Source of the DNA: CAZGUH01 sp964529005
GTDB lineage: Bacteria; Actinomycetota; Acidimicrobiia; Acidimicrobiales; Ilumatobacteraceae
Assembly (NCBI GenBank): GCA_964529005.1
Contig: CAZGUH010000005.1
Coordinates: forward strand, 62,001-126,000
Direction: 5' to 3'
DNA: 64,000 bases
Part shown: positions 10,180-19,002 of the stretch, one piece after another
Position numbering within the stretch: position 1 is the stretch's first letter
How the letters are laid out: each line of letters opens with the position of its first letter
The notes under the pieces: generated by a model
Databases searched by the model: none
Seen by the model: the letters and a program-made list of their open reading frames with translations, nothing else
Told to the model about the DNA's origin: nothing
Position numbers and translations under genes: made by a program

Positions 10180-11013
10180 TCAGCCCAGCTCACGCACGTC
10201 GCTGAACGCGCGCACCGCGTCGTACACGGCCAGCGCGTCACGCGTCGCGGCGACGTCGTGCACGCGCACGATCGCGGCCCCCCGCTCCACCGCCATCACC
10301 GCCGCGACCGCGGATCCGACGGCGCGCTCGTCGATGGGCCGGCCGGTCAGCGCACCGATCGTCGCCTTGCGCGACAGCCCGACCATCAGCGGGGCGCCCA
10401 GCGCCGTGAAGCGATCGAGGCTGGCGAGCAGCTGGAGGTTGTGCTCGGCCGTCTTCCCGAACCCGAAGCCGGGATCGACGATGATGCGGCGCCGATCGAT
10501 CCCCGCCGCCTCGCAGACGTCGAGCCGGTCGCGCAGGAACGCCTCCACCTCGGACACCACGTCGACGTACTGAGGCGCTTCCTGCATGGTGCGGGGCTCG
10601 CCCTGCATGTGCATCAGGCAGACCGTCACCTCGAGCTCGGCGGCGGTCTCGAGCGCGCCGGGCTCACGCAGCGCGCGCACGTCGTTGATGATCGACGCGC
10701 CAGCCTCGACGGCTGCGCGCATCACCTCCGGCTTGCTGGAATCGATCGAGATCGGCGTCGTGAGCGCGCCGGCGAGCGCGCGGATCACCGGCGCCACGCG
10801 GGAGATCTCGACCGACGCGCTGACGCCGTGAGCCCCCGGCCTGGTGGACTCGCCTCCGACGTCGATGATGTCGGCGCCCTCGCGCGCCATCTGCTCGGCG
10901 TGCGCGATCGCCGCGTCGACGGTGGCGTATCGGCCGCCGTCGCTGAACGAGTCAGGTGTGACGTTGACGATGCCCATGACGCGCGCCCGCCGCGGCGCGT
11001 CGAGCGAGTTCAT
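10180..11013 (-). CDS. folP: Dihydropteroate synthase (folate synthesis)
   Basis: 277 residues from ATG 11013. Family motifs are complete: MGIVNVTPDSFSDGG near the start, DIIDVGGESTRPGA, IINDVRAL and DPGFGFGKT. The enzyme condenses p-aminobenzoate with hydroxymethyl-dihydropterin diphosphate and is the sulfonamide target. The gene stands alone here with no other fol gene beside it. An upstream GTG could add about 17 residues, but the family normally starts only a few residues before the first beta strand. It is divergent from gpmA, with 91 bp between starts. Confidence 0.94.
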   Translation of the reverse strand: MNSLDAPRRARVMGIVNVTPDSFSDGGRYATVDAAIAHAEQMAREGADIIDVGGESTRPGAHGVSASVEISRVAPVIRALAGALTTPISIDSSKPEVMRAAVEAGASIINDVRALREPGALETAAELEVTVCLMHMQGEPRTMQEAPQYVDVVSEVEAFLRDRLDVCEAAGIDRRRIIVDPGFGFGKTAEHNLQLLASLDRFTALGAPLMVGLSRKATIGALTGRPIDERAVGSAVAAVMAVERGAAIVRVHDVAATRDALAVYDAVRAFSDVRELG

Positions 11014-11091
11014 GCGTCCACCGGTCCGATCGAGCGCATCCGTCACCCGGGTCACGCTACTGATCGTTTCGTGCAGCGCCCGCGCCGCTCG

Positions 11092-11097
11092 TACGAT
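11092..11097 (+). promoter_or_regulatory. -10-like TACGAT, leaderless start of gpmA
   Basis: TACGAT ends seven bases before ATG 11105, the distance expected if the transcript begins at the start codon. There is no ribosome binding site in the short interval. Confidence 0.45.
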
Positions 11098-11104
11098 CGG
11101 CGCG

Positions 11105-11848
11105 ATGCCTGGCTCGCTCGTCATCCTTCGCCACGGCGAGAGCACGTGGAACAAGGAGAACCTGTTCACCGGATGGCACGACGTGCCCCTCAGCGAGGCC
11201 GGCGCGGCCGAGGCTGCCAACGCCGGGCGCACGCTGGCCGACGCGGGCGTGTGGTTCGACGTCGCCCACACCTCGGTGCTGACACGCGCGGTGGTGACAT
11301 GCCACCTGGCGCTCGAGCAGCTCGGTCAGGTGTGGCTGCCGGTGCAGCGCCATTGGCGGCTGAACGAGCGTCACTACGGAGCGTTGCAGGGCCTCGACAA
11401 GAAGGCCACAACCGAGCGCCACGGCAAGGAGCAGACGTTCATCTGGCGGCGCAGCTTCGACGTGCCGCCGCCGCCGGTGGAGCGCGACAGTCCCGAGCAT
11501 CCGGCGAACGACCCGCGCTACCGGCTGCTGCCGCCCGACGCTCTGCCCGCCACAGAGTGCCTGAAGGACGTCGTCGCTCGCGTGTTGCCGTACTGGCACG
11601 ACGTGATCGCTCCGCAACTGCTCGCCGGCATGGAGGTGCTCATCACCGCGCACGGCAACTCCCTGCGGGCGCTGGTGATGCACCTCGAACACATCTCCGA
11701 GGACGACATCGCCGAGCTCAACATCCCCACCGCCGCGCCGCGCCGCTACACGTTCTACGACGACCTCTCGGTCGCCTCGGCGGAGTACCTCGGCGACGCG
11801 GAGGCGGTGGCCGCCGCCGCGGACGCGGTGGCGCGCCAGGCGGGCTGA
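11105..11848 (+). CDS. gpmA: 2,3-bisphosphoglycerate-dependent phosphoglycerate mutase
   Basis: 247 residues. It starts PGSLVILRHGESTWNKENLFTGWHDVPLS, where the RHGES histidine is the phosphorylated catalytic residue. RHYGALQG and ITAHGNSLRAL (second catalytic His) are also present. The length equals that of GpmA. The enzyme interconverts 3- and 2-phosphoglycerate in glycolysis. The longer open frame upstream covers the opposite-strand folP, so the start at 11105 is preferred. Confidence 0.95.
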   Translation: MPGSLVILRHGESTWNKENLFTGWHDVPLSEAGAAEAANAGRTLADAGVWFDVAHTSVLTRAVVTCHLALEQLGQVWLPVQRHWRLNERHYGALQGLDKKATTERHGKEQTFIWRRSFDVPPPPVERDSPEHPANDPRYRLLPPDALPATECLKDVVARVLPYWHDVIAPQLLAGMEVLITAHGNSLRALVMHLEHISEDDIAELNIPTAAPRRYTFYDDLSVASAEYLGDAEAVAAAADAVARQAG

Positions 11849-11874
11849 CGTCCGCGGCTCTGTCGAGCCGGGCG

Positions 11875-11880
11875 TAATCT
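11875..11880 (+). promoter_or_regulatory. -10-like TAATCT before the cyclic-nucleotide-binding protein gene
   Basis: TAATCT ends six bases before ATG 11887. The interval has no Shine-Dalgarno sequence, so a leaderless transcript is likely. Confidence 0.45.
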
Positions 11881-11886
11881 CGCTCC

Positions 11887-12312
11887 ATGGCGAGCAAGCG
11901 GGCGTTCGTCGAGCACCTCCGCCACGTGCCGCTGTTCGCTGCCTGCTCGACCAAAGAGCTGGAGCGGATCGCCCGCGCCGGCGACGAGATCATCATGCCG
12001 GCCGGCAGCCCGATCGTCGATCAGGGCCAGATCGGCAAGGAAGCGTTCGTCATCCTCCGTGGCGCCGTCACGGTGCGGCGCAACGGCAAGAAGGTCGCCA
12101 CGCTCGGCCCGGGCTCGATCGTCGGCGAGCTGTCGCTGCTCGACCACGGCCCGCGCACCGCGACGGTCACGTGCGACTGCGACTGCACGCTGCTGCTGAT
12201 CAGCCAGCGCCACTTCCTGGCGGTGCTCGACGACGTGCCCACGATCGGGCACAAGCTGCTCACCAGCCTGGCGGGACGCATCCGCGAACTGGACCGCCAG
12301 TACTACGGTTAG
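11887..12312 (+). CDS. Single-domain cyclic nucleotide-binding protein
   Basis: 141 residues made up almost entirely of a Crp/cNMP-binding beta-roll: AGSPIVDQGQIGKEAFVILRGAVTVRRNGKKVATLGPGSIVGELSLLDHGPRTATV, including the phosphate-binding cassette GSIVGELSLLDHGPRTA. There is no C-terminal helix-turn-helix, so it is not a normal Crp-type regulator. It may act through protein contacts. It is followed 73 bp later by the membrane Fe-S oxidoreductase, but nothing in the sequence links the two functionally. Confidence 0.85.
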   Translation: MASKRAFVEHLRHVPLFAACSTKELERIARAGDEIIMPAGSPIVDQGQIGKEAFVILRGAVTVRRNGKKVATLGPGSIVGELSLLDHGPRTATVTCDCDCTLLLISQRHFLAVLDDVPTIGHKLLTSLAGRIRELDRQYYG

Positions 12313-12318
12313 CGCCGC

Positions 12319-12352
12319 GGACCCCGCTGGTCAGTGGCGTCCGTTGGGGTCC
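12319..12352 (+). terminator. Possible stem-loop after the cyclic-nucleotide-binding gene
   Basis: GGACCCC (12319-12325) and GGGGTCC (12346-12352) can pair across a 20-base loop directly after the stop at 12312. There is no T-run, so a terminator role is tentative. Confidence 0.25.
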
Positions 12353-12385
12353 TGAGCAGCACCTCCCACTAAGTTCGCGGCTGCC

Positions 12386-14647
12386 ATGAGCACGCACGCG
12401 CCTTCTCCGCAATCGGAATCTGCCGCCCCGCGGCGGGTCCGGCCGCACCAGGTCGTCCTCGGCATGGGCGTCTTCATCGCCCTGTTCACGCTGGTCTCAG
12501 GTGTCCTGCCGCTCATCACCGAATGGCACAACGAGAACGCCGTGCACCGCACGGTGTTCGTCAACATCCCTGGCCCGCTGAAGCTCGCCTTCTACACGAT
12601 CATCCCGGTGCTACTCGTGTGGGGCGCGTGGGCGTTCTCACAGCGCGTGCAGAACTGGGAGCGGGGTACCCCGGACCGCCGGCTCACCACGGCCAAGAAC
12701 GCCAAGCGACGCCTCGCCGACTTCCGCGCCGGCGTCTACATGCGCACCCTGCTGCGCGATCCGGCCGCCGGGCTGATGCACTCGATGATCTACTTCGGGT
12801 TCCTCGTGCTGCTCGGCGTCACCACGGTGCTCGAGGTCGACCACCAGATGCCCGAGGACCTGAAGTTCCTCCACGGCAAGACGTACATGGCCTACGCCAT
12901 GATCGGCGACGGCGCCGGCGTGGTGTTCCTCGCCGGCATCCTGTGGGCGATCGTGCGCCGCTACGTGCAGCGGCCCTACCGCATCCGCATCAAGACCAAG
13001 CCCGAGCACGCCGTGATCCTCGGCGTGTTCCTCGCCATCAGCATCACCGGTTTCGTCGCCGAAGGCTTCCGCATCGCGGTGGAGGAGAGCCCGTCGTACG
13101 AGAAGTGGAGCTTCGTCGGCTATCCGCTGGCGCAGGCGTTCGACGGGTTGGCGCCGACGACTCTCGAACGCTGGCACCAGATCTTGTGGATCGGCCACGT
13201 GCTCAGCTTCGTCGCCTTCCTCGTGATCCTGCCGGTGACGATGTTGCGTCACATGTTCACGTCGCCGCTCAACATGTACCTGCGCGACAAGGACCGCCCG
13301 AAGGGCGCGATGAAGCCGATGCCGAACCTCGCCGAAACGTCGCTGGAGACGTTCGGCGCCAGCGTGGTCGAGGACTTCACCTGGAAGCAGCTGCTCGACA
13401 CGGACGCCTGCACGATGTGCGGCCGCTGCACCAGCGTCTGCCCGGCGCATGCGACCGGCAAACCGCTCGACCCGCGCGAGATCGTGCTGAAGGTCGGCGA
13501 GGTGATGGCGGCGACGGCCACGCCGGCGCCGGTCAGCCCGCCCCTCGGTGTCGACCGCGAGATCACGATCGCCAGCACAAGCGTCTTCGAGCGGATCACC
13601 GCCGAAGAGGTGTGGTCGTGCACGAGCTGCAAGGCGTGTGACGAGATCTGCCCGGTGAACATCGAGATCCTCGACAAGATCCTCGACATGCGGCGCTACC
13701 TGTCGCTGATGGAGAGCAACTTCCCCGCCGAGCTCGGCGCCGCCTACCGCGGCATGGAGAACCAGGGAAACCCATGGGGGATGAACCAGGGCGACCGCGC
13801 CGATTGGGCCAAGGGCCTCGAGGTCGACGTCGTCGATCCCGGCCAGCCGCTCGACGCCGAGTACCTCTACTGGGTGGGCTGCGCCGGCAGCTTCGACGAC
13901 AAGAACAAGAAGGTCACCCAGGCGATGGCGAAGCTGCTGCGCCGCGCCGGGTTGAAGGTCGCGATCCTCGGCCCGAGCGAGATGTGCACCGGCGACTCCG
14001 CACGTCGCAGCGGCAACGAGTACCTCTTCCAGATGCTGGCGATGCCCAACATCGAGATGCTCGACGGCATGGGGGTGCGCAAGATCATCACCCAGTGCCC
14101 GCACTGCTTCAACACCCTGAAGAACGAGTATCCGCAGCTCGGCGGCACGTACGAGGTCGTGCACCACACCCAGCTGCTCGAGTCGCTGATCGCCGACCGC
14201 AAGCTCGACGTCAGCACCGCCACCCTCGAAGAGCGCATCACGTATCACGACAGCTGCTACCTCGGTCGGCACAACGACGTGTACCTCGCGCCGCGCAAGG
14301 TGGTCGGCAGCATCAAGGGCATCGAAGTCGTCGAGATGCAACGCAACGGCACCAAGGGCATGTGCTGCGGCGCGGGCGGAGCGCGCATGTGGATGGAGGA
14401 GTCCATCGGCGTGAAGGTCAACGACGAGCGGGCCCGTGAAGCGTTGTCCACCGGCGCCACGAGGGTCGCGACCGCCTGCCCGTTCTGCTACATCATGCTC
14501 GACGACGGCGTGAAGGCCGCCGGCGCCGACGAGGACCAGGTGAAGGTCGCCGACATCGCGATCCACCTGCTCGACGCGATCGAAGCCGGCGAGCGCAAGC
14601 TCGGCGCCCCGGAGTCCCCGCTCGGCACGCCTGTCAGCTTCGGCTGA
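12386..14647 (+). CDS. Membrane-bound Fe-S oxidoreductase (heterodisulfide reductase-like)
   Basis: 753 residues. The N-terminal third (about 20-290) has six hydrophobic segments, such as VVLGMGVFIALFTLVSGVL, and resembles a nitrate-reductase-gamma-like haem-binding membrane domain. It is followed by two 4Fe-4S motifs (CTMCGRCTSVCP near residue 341 and CTSCKACDEICP near 410). The C-terminal half has two CCG domains (ending CPHCFNTLKNEYP and CCGAGGARMW). The layout matches the fused HdrE/HdrD-like proteins common in actinobacteria, which are thought to pass electrons between the quinone pool and a soluble partner such as an acyl-CoA or electron-transfer flavoprotein system. The partner is not in this window. 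Confidence 0.9.
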   Translation: MSTHAPSPQSESAAPRRVRPHQVVLGMGVFIALFTLVSGVLPLITEWHNENAVHRTVFVNIPGPLKLAFYTIIPVLLVWGAWAFSQRVQNWERGTPDRRLTTAKNAKRRLADFRAGVYMRTLLRDPAAGLMHSMIYFGFLVLLGVTTVLEVDHQMPEDLKFLHGKTYMAYAMIGDGAGVVFLAGILWAIVRRYVQRPYRIRIKTKPEHAVILGVFLAISITGFVAEGFRIAVEESPSYEKWSFVGYPLAQAFDGLAPTTLERWHQILWIGHVLSFVAFLVILPVTMLRHMFTSPLNMYLRDKDRPKGAMKPMPNLAETSLETFGASVVEDFTWKQLLDTDACTMCGRCTSVCPAHATGKPLDPREIVLKVGEVMAATATPAPVSPPLGVDREITIASTSVFERITAEEVWSCTSCKACDEICPVNIEILDKILDMRRYLSLMESNFPAELGAAYRGMENQGNPWGMNQGDRADWAKGLEVDVVDPGQPLDAEYLYWVGCAGSFDDKNKKVTQAMAKLLRRAGLKVAILGPSEMCTGDSARRSGNEYLFQMLAMPNIEMLDGMGVRKIITQCPHCFNTLKNEYPQLGGTYEVVHHTQLLESLIADRKLDVSTATLEERITYHDSCYLGRHNDVYLAPRKVVGSIKGIEVVEMQRNGTKGMCCGAGGARMWMEESIGVKVNDERAREALSTGATRVATACPFCYIMLDDGVKAAGADEDQVKVADIAIHLLDAIEAGERKLGAPESPLGTPVSFG

Positions 14648-14690
14648 CGCGGCACGGCGCCCGTGACGGGCGCGTGACCCGGCGGGATTT

Positions 14691-16631
14691 TCAGCCTGCG
14701 AACGGGATGTGCCCGATCGGGCCCAAGGTGGCGATGTCGAAGAGCCGGACGCCCTCGTCACCGATCGTCACCAGGCGACCGTCGGCAACCATCGAACGCT
14801 GGACGTAGCCGCCGTTGTCGAGGCGACCCTGCTCACTGAGCTGACCCTGCGCGACGGCGCCGACGACCGACGTCGAGCACATCTTCCACTCGTCGGTCTG
14901 CTGGCCGTCGGGCGTGCACGGGGCCTGCGTGGGCACGACGACCGTCCCGGTCTCGGGCCAGTAGAGGAATGCGTGGGGGTCGAACGTCGCTTCGCTGAAG
15001 TCGCCGACCCGCAGGGTGTCGAGCAGAGCCGGCGCAGCTGGATCGGAGACGTCGAACAGCGAGAGCTGCGTTCCGAGGATCTGACCAGACTCGGTGCCCT
15101 CGAAGCCGATCGCGAGCAGCTGGCCGTCATCGATCGGGTGCAGATAGGTGGAGAAGCCCGGCACCTTCAGCTCACCCTTCAACGTGGGCGCCGTGGGGTC
15201 GGACAGGTCGATGACGAACAACGGGTCGATCTGGCGGAAGGTGACCACGTAGCCGCGGTCGCCGAGGAACCGCACGCCCTGGATCTGCTCGGTGCGGCCG
15301 AGCCCTCCGAGCGTGCCGATCTCGACGAGCTCGGCGCCGCGGTGCTCGAAGACGTGGACGCCGCTCTCCTGGCTCTGGCCGAACCCGCCGGCGGAGGTCG
15401 TCGTCGCCACGCGCAGCATCCCCGCGTGCTCGCTCATCGCATAGGAGTTCAGGACCGTGCCCTCGACTTCGCCGCTGGCGAGATAGTCGGCCCCGTCCGG
15501 CGCTCGCAGATCGAAGGAATGGATGGCGGTGCGTGCCGGCCCCGGCCGGACGGGCACGGTGTCGGACGTGAGATCGTCGCCGGCGATCGTCGCCACGTAC
15601 AGCCGATCGGCGGAGGAGTAGACGGTCTGAGCGGTGGCGATCACGCCCGCAGCGCCAACTGCCGCGGCGTCGGCGCTGGCGAGGTCGATCGTGGCGACCC
15701 AGGTGGTCGCCAGCCCGGAGAATTCGCGTGGGTGGCCCACCTCGGCGCAGTCGAGCGCAGCGGTCGGCGTCGCGCTGCCCCCGTTCGGCCCTTCGACGTA
15801 CTGGCGGGGCAACAGCTGGTCGATCGTCGCGGCCTCGATCACGTCTTCGTTCTGTTCGAGCGCGTCGCGTTCCTCGTCGCGGCCGCCGCGCCGCGGCTGC
15901 ACGAACGGGAGGCGGGTGGCGAACGGCTGGTCGAGCACCACGCGCACGGCGCCGTCGACGGATCGCACCGAGATCAGGTTGCCTTCGAGGTGCGTCCGGT
16001 GGAGCAGCGTGAGCACGCCCGCCTCGATGCCGTAGACGGACACGATGGTGTCGGTGTCGCCGCTCGACCAGTCCTGGCCGACGACCGCCAACCTGTTTCC
16101 AGAGAGGATCATCTGCGTGGCGCCGTTCGGGATCGCCAGGTCGCTGACGACCGCGCCCGTGTCGAGGTCGACGCTGCGCAGCGCACCGCCGATGAGCGTG
16201 TACACGAAGCGGCCATCGGTCTCGGCGAGATCACCTTCGTCGACGCCGGACTCTTGTGTGTTGGTCGCCGACGTGCCGCTGCCGGCGCTGTCGTCCTGGG
16301 CCGCCGCCGGCATCGTCGCTTCTGCGACATCGGTGCGCACCGCGGAGCCGTCGGCCACGGGGACCGGGCCGCCGTACCAGTACCACCCGTCGAGACCGTA
16401 CGGAGTCACCCGGGCCAGCATCTGCTCCTGGGCCCAGTTGAGCAGGTCGTCACACGATGCGAACTCCTGGTACCGAGCTGCGACGCGGGACCCGCCCCCA
16501 CCCCCGCGCTCGGCGCCGCTCGCGTTCGAGCCGACAGTCGTCACGCCGCCCGAGCTGTTCCCATCGGAACACCCGGCGAGCCCCGCCAACATCAACCCGA
16601 CCGCCAGCCCTGCTGCATGTGTGCCGCGCAT
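14691..16631 (-). CDS. Secreted beta-propeller lipoprotein
   Basis: 646 residues. The N-terminal signal peptide ends in lipobox Leu-Ala-Gly-Cys21, so the protein should be lipid-anchored outside the membrane. The long C-terminal part carries repeated blade-like strands (for example VGQDWSSGDTDTIVSVYGI, VRFLGDRGYVVTFRQIDPLFVIDLSDP, GQLLAIGFEGT) and matches the actinobacterial secreted beta-propeller family (Beta_propel). Its ligand is unknown. It has no operon partner: dcd starts upstream on the same strand with a 39-bp gap before this gene. Confidence 0.85.
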   Translation of the reverse strand: MRGTHAAGLAVGLMLAGLAGCSDGNSSGGVTTVGSNASGAERGGGGGSRVAARYQEFASCDDLLNWAQEQMLARVTPYGLDGWYWYGGPVPVADGSAVRTDVAEATMPAAAQDDSAGSGTSATNTQESGVDEGDLAETDGRFVYTLIGGALRSVDLDTGAVVSDLAIPNGATQMILSGNRLAVVGQDWSSGDTDTIVSVYGIEAGVLTLLHRTHLEGNLISVRSVDGAVRVVLDQPFATRLPFVQPRRGGRDEERDALEQNEDVIEAATIDQLLPRQYVEGPNGGSATPTAALDCAEVGHPREFSGLATTWVATIDLASADAAAVGAAGVIATAQTVYSSADRLYVATIAGDDLTSDTVPVRPGPARTAIHSFDLRAPDGADYLASGEVEGTVLNSYAMSEHAGMLRVATTTSAGGFGQSQESGVHVFEHRGAELVEIGTLGGLGRTEQIQGVRFLGDRGYVVTFRQIDPLFVIDLSDPTAPTLKGELKVPGFSTYLHPIDDGQLLAIGFEGTESGQILGTQLSLFDVSDPAAPALLDTLRVGDFSEATFDPHAFLYWPETGTVVVPTQAPCTPDGQQTDEWKMCSTSVVGAVAQGQLSEQGRLDNGGYVQRSMVADGRLVTIGDEGVRLFDIATLGPIGHIPFAG

Positions 16632-16670
16632 GCTCGTCAGACGGACGGCGCGGCCGCCGCGGTTCCCGAC

Positions 16671-17249
16671 TCAGCCGTCGTTGCCGAAGTTCTCCCAGTA
16701 GCGGCTCGGTGTCGGACCACGCTGCCCTTGGTACTTGGAACCGCGTGCGCCCTTGCCGTACGGGTTGTCGGCGGGGGTGGTCATGCGCATGAAGCTCACC
16801 TGGCCGATCTTCATGCCCGGGTAGATGGTGATCGGCAAGCTGGCGACGTTCGCCAGCTCGAGCGTGATGTGACCATCGAACCCGGCGTCGATGAAGCCGG
16901 CGGTGGAGTGGATCAGCAAGCCGAGACGGCCGAGGCTCGACTTCCCTTCGACCCGGCCGACCAGATCGTCGGGCACGGCGACCCGCTCGAAGGTGCTGCC
17001 GAGTACGAACTCGCCGGGATGCAGCATGAACACCCCACCCTCGCCGATCTCCACCAGCTCGGTGAGGTCGGAGAGGTCCTTCTTCACGTCGATGATCCCG
17101 GCCGTGTGGTTGCGGAAGACCCGGAAGAGGTTTGACACCCGCACGTCGATCGACGACGGCTGGATCAGCGCCTCGTCGAGCGGGTCGATGACGATGCGCC
17201 CGGCAGCGATCTCCTCGCGCAGGCTCCGATCGGACAAGATCACGATCAC
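16671..17249 (-). CDS. dcd: dCTP deaminase (probably bifunctional, dUMP-forming)
   Basis: 192 residues, nearly the length of the Mycobacterium enzyme. Conserved blocks: DEALIQPSSIDVRV, FMLHPGEFVLGSTFE, GRVEGKSSLGRLGLLIHSTAGFIDAGF (catalytic Glu and substrate contacts), ITLELANV and KYQGQRGPTPSRYW at the C-terminus. The mycobacterial-type enzyme both deaminates dCTP and removes pyrophosphate, giving dUMP for thymidylate synthesis. That dual activity is inferred from similarity. Start is GTG 17249. GTG 17243 would give the more usual MILSDR start. Confidence 0.93.
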   Translation of the reverse strand: MIVILSDRSLREEIAAGRIVIDPLDEALIQPSSIDVRVSNLFRVFRNHTAGIIDVKKDLSDLTELVEIGEGGVFMLHPGEFVLGSTFERVAVPDDLVGRVEGKSSLGRLGLLIHSTAGFIDAGFDGHITLELANVASLPITIYPGMKIGQVSFMRMTTPADNPYGKGARGSKYQGQRGPTPSRYWENFGNDG

Positions 17250-17308
17250 GCACCCTAGTGGTGACCATCGAGGCGGCCCGCCCGTGGCAGGACCAGGGGC
17301 GCAGTTGC

Positions 17309-17314
17309 TAGCCT
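17309..17314 (+). promoter_or_regulatory. -10-like TAGCCT before tRNA-Gly
   Basis: TAGCCT ends 11 bases before the first base of the mature tRNA, a plausible promoter -10 element for the tRNA gene. Confidence 0.4.
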
Positions 17315-17325
17315 GCCGTCGCCGC

Positions 17326-17396
17326 GCGGATGTAGTTCAACGGCAGAACATCAGCTTCCCAAGCTGAGAATGCGGGTTCGATTCCCGTCGTCCGCT
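17326..17396 (+). tRNA. tRNA-Gly (anticodon CCC)
   Basis: The acceptor arms GCGGATG and CGTCCGC pair over seven bases (one G-T). The anticodon stem TCAGC/GCTGA encloses loop TTCCCAA, giving anticodon CCC. The T-arm GCGGG-TTCGATT-CCCGT is complete. No CCA is encoded. It decodes GGG and marks the left border of a stretch with accessory gene content (17.4-23 kb), a typical integration spot, although no integrase or duplicated tRNA 3' end was found. Confidence 0.95.
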
Positions 17397-17444
17397 CTCT
17401 GAGCGATTTGCGAGCCGTGGCGGTGGCTTCCCTTCGAATGCCGC

Positions 17445-17819
17445 TCAGGCGACACCACCGGTGATGTGCTCCAGGGCGATGCACCACTGGTCGGCGGGGA
17501 GTCGTACGCCGGGCTGAACTGGTCGACGGAAGAGCATGAAGCCAAGCTCTCCGTTGGTCCAGTTCGAGGCTTTGTCGTAGACGTGCACGAGATCCCAGCC
17601 GTTCTCGCCAGCGACAGCGAGGACCTGTTGCATGCGCTGCATGCTGTTGAAACGGCCGATGTTGACGACGCCGAACTGATACCTCGGCGAGTTGCCGAGG
17701 TACGGCTCCTCCCACTGCTGACCATCCGCTGCCACGTGAGACGTCCACTGCGTGCCGTCGTGGTAACGGCTGCGGCCGTCGACGACAGGATCAGGATGCC
17801 AACCGGGTTGAACCGCCAC
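17445..17819 (-). CDS. Small protein with DUF2510 and DUF4177-like parts
   Basis: 124 residues from GTG 17819. The N-terminal QPGWHPDP ... RYHDGTQWTSHV is the DUF2510 motif, frequent at the ends of actinobacterial envelope proteins. The C-terminal part (FGVVNIGRFNSMQRMQQVLAVAGENGWDLVHVYD...FMLFRRP) resembles DUF4177, a small alpha/beta fold of unknown function. There is no signal peptide or membrane segment. It is the first gene after tRNA-Gly, on the opposite strand. The function is unknown. Confidence 0.7.
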   Translation of the reverse strand: MAVQPGWHPDPVVDGRSRYHDGTQWTSHVAADGQQWEEPYLGNSPRYQFGVVNIGRFNSMQRMQQVLAVAGENGWDLVHVYDKASNWTNGELGFMLFRRPVQPGVRLPADQWCIALEHITGGVA

Positions 17820-17903
17820 AGCGCGAACAGTAGAGCGATCGCCGTCGTGAGCGTGGGTCGAACGCCGCGTGTCCCCTCGGCGCGGGGCGGGCTGCGGGAC
17901 GCG

Positions 17904-18242
17904 TCAGCAGCTTCGCCGGCCGCCGAACATGTCCTGAACACGTCTCACGGCGGCCGCGTCCAGATCCGGGCGGTCGCGGTCGCCCTCGTGCCCGTACGCC
18001 GTGATCCACCACCCGTCGCCGACGAGGCATGGGCTTCCGCCATTGCGCGCGATCCAACGGTCGGATTCGTCCGTGTCGACCACGAACACGGTCGTCCGCT
18101 CGCCGGGGCAGGACCAGGTCGAGGAAGCCATGGTGTGGCAGTTGGTCCACGTGCCCTCGTCTTCGAGCCTCTGGATGATCTCGTCGACGCTGGGCGGGTC
18201 GCCCTCGGCGGCTGCGGCGATCGCACCGATGGCGACGATCAC
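17904..18242 (-). CDS. Hypothetical small protein, possibly exported
   Basis: 112 residues from GTG 18242, the only usual start after an in-frame stop 27 bases upstream. The N-terminus VIVAIGAIAAAAEGD is hydrophobic but short for a signal peptide. The rest (EDEGTWTNCHTMASSTWSCPGERTTVFVVDTDESDRWIARNGGSPCLVGDGWWITAYGHEGD) has balanced composition and four cysteines that could form disulfides in an exported domain. I do not recognise the family. The true start, or whether the 5' end has been damaged, is uncertain. Confidence 0.5.
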   Translation of the reverse strand: MIVAIGAIAAAAEGDPPSVDEIIQRLEDEGTWTNCHTMASSTWSCPGERTTVFVVDTDESDRWIARNGGSPCLVGDGWWITAYGHEGDRDRPDLDAAAVRRVQDMFGGRRSC

Positions 18243-18369
18243 CGCGAACGCGCCAGCGGCGACGACCTACCACGCTCTAGCCGCATCACGCTCGATGTGT
18301 ATCGTCGGGCCAAGGAGACGGCTTCGGCGGCGGAGGGCGACGCGAGGCCGTCGTCGGCAGGGAGCAAGC

Positions 18370-19002
18370 ATGGCGCAGAGATGGCAGAGCCCGAGCGGTG
18401 AGAACATCACCATCCCGGACGGGTTCGAGCCGAGCGGGTGGCAACGAATCGGGTCGAGCTCGGCTGTCGAGCCCTCTCGATACTCCGACGGCCTCGAACT
18501 CTGGGAGAACGCGCGCACGGGCGCACGCACCATCGGTTTCGAGGGCATCGAGTCCATCTTCGGCAAGGACTGGCGCAGGATCGGACCCTTCGGCGCCCCG
18601 TCTCCGTCTGGTGTCAAAGCCCCCGCTGCGCCCACCGCAGCTCAGCCCACCAGCGCTCCGTCCGCCGGCTCCCTGCCACACCCGGGCGTCTCTCCGGGTG
18701 CGTCGGGAGCCAATGGCGATGGCGCAGCGGTCCCGAGGCCCCTGTCGCCCGCCGCCGCACGCGCCCGCGGCGCGGCAGCGACCGTCGAGGCGCTGAGCTG
18801 GATCCTCATGTTCCTGGGAATCGTGGTCGGAATCGTGGTCGCGATCCAGAAGGAGGTCAGCTTCGCGACGGACGAGACGACCCATCCGTATGTCGGCACA
18901 GGCATCGCGATCATCGTTGTCTCGATCTTCCAGGCCTGCACGCTGATCATGATCAGCGCCTACATCCAGTTCCGCGTCACCGAGTCATCGGCACGCAATT
19001 GA
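18370..19002 (+). CDS. Membrane protein of unknown function upstream of the DNA methyltransferase
   Basis: 210 residues from ATG 18370, preceded by GGGAG. The N-terminal ~70 residues (GFEPSGWQRIG ... YSDGLELWENARTGARTIGFEGIESIFG) form a compact cytoplasmic-looking domain. They are followed by an Ala/Pro/Ser linker (about 75-125) and two transmembrane helices (ALSWILMFLGIVVGIVVAI and GTGIAIIVVSIFQACTLIMISAY). The last codon overlaps the TTG start of the methyltransferase (TTGA), so the two are probably co-translated. I recognise no family. Confidence 0.65.
   Translation: MAQRWQSPSGENITIPDGFEPSGWQRIGSSSAVEPSRYSDGLELWENARTGARTIGFEGIESIFGKDWRRIGPFGAPSPSGVKAPAAPTAAQPTSAPSAGSLPHPGVSPGASGANGDGAAVPRPLSPAAARARGAAATVEALSWILMFLGIVVGIVVAIQKEVSFATDETTHPYVGTGIAIIVVSIFQACTLIMISAYIQFRVTESSARN

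Noticed and set aside
12638..14761. 707-residue minus-strand frame
   Set aside because: A shadow of the Fe-S oxidoreductase gene: no domain features, Arg/His/Val composition typical of antisense GC-rich frames.
17351..17941. Minus-strand frame with a hydrophobic stretch near its N-terminus
   Set aside because: Overlaps the better supported DUF2510 gene in another frame, and its composition turns Ser/Arg-rich.
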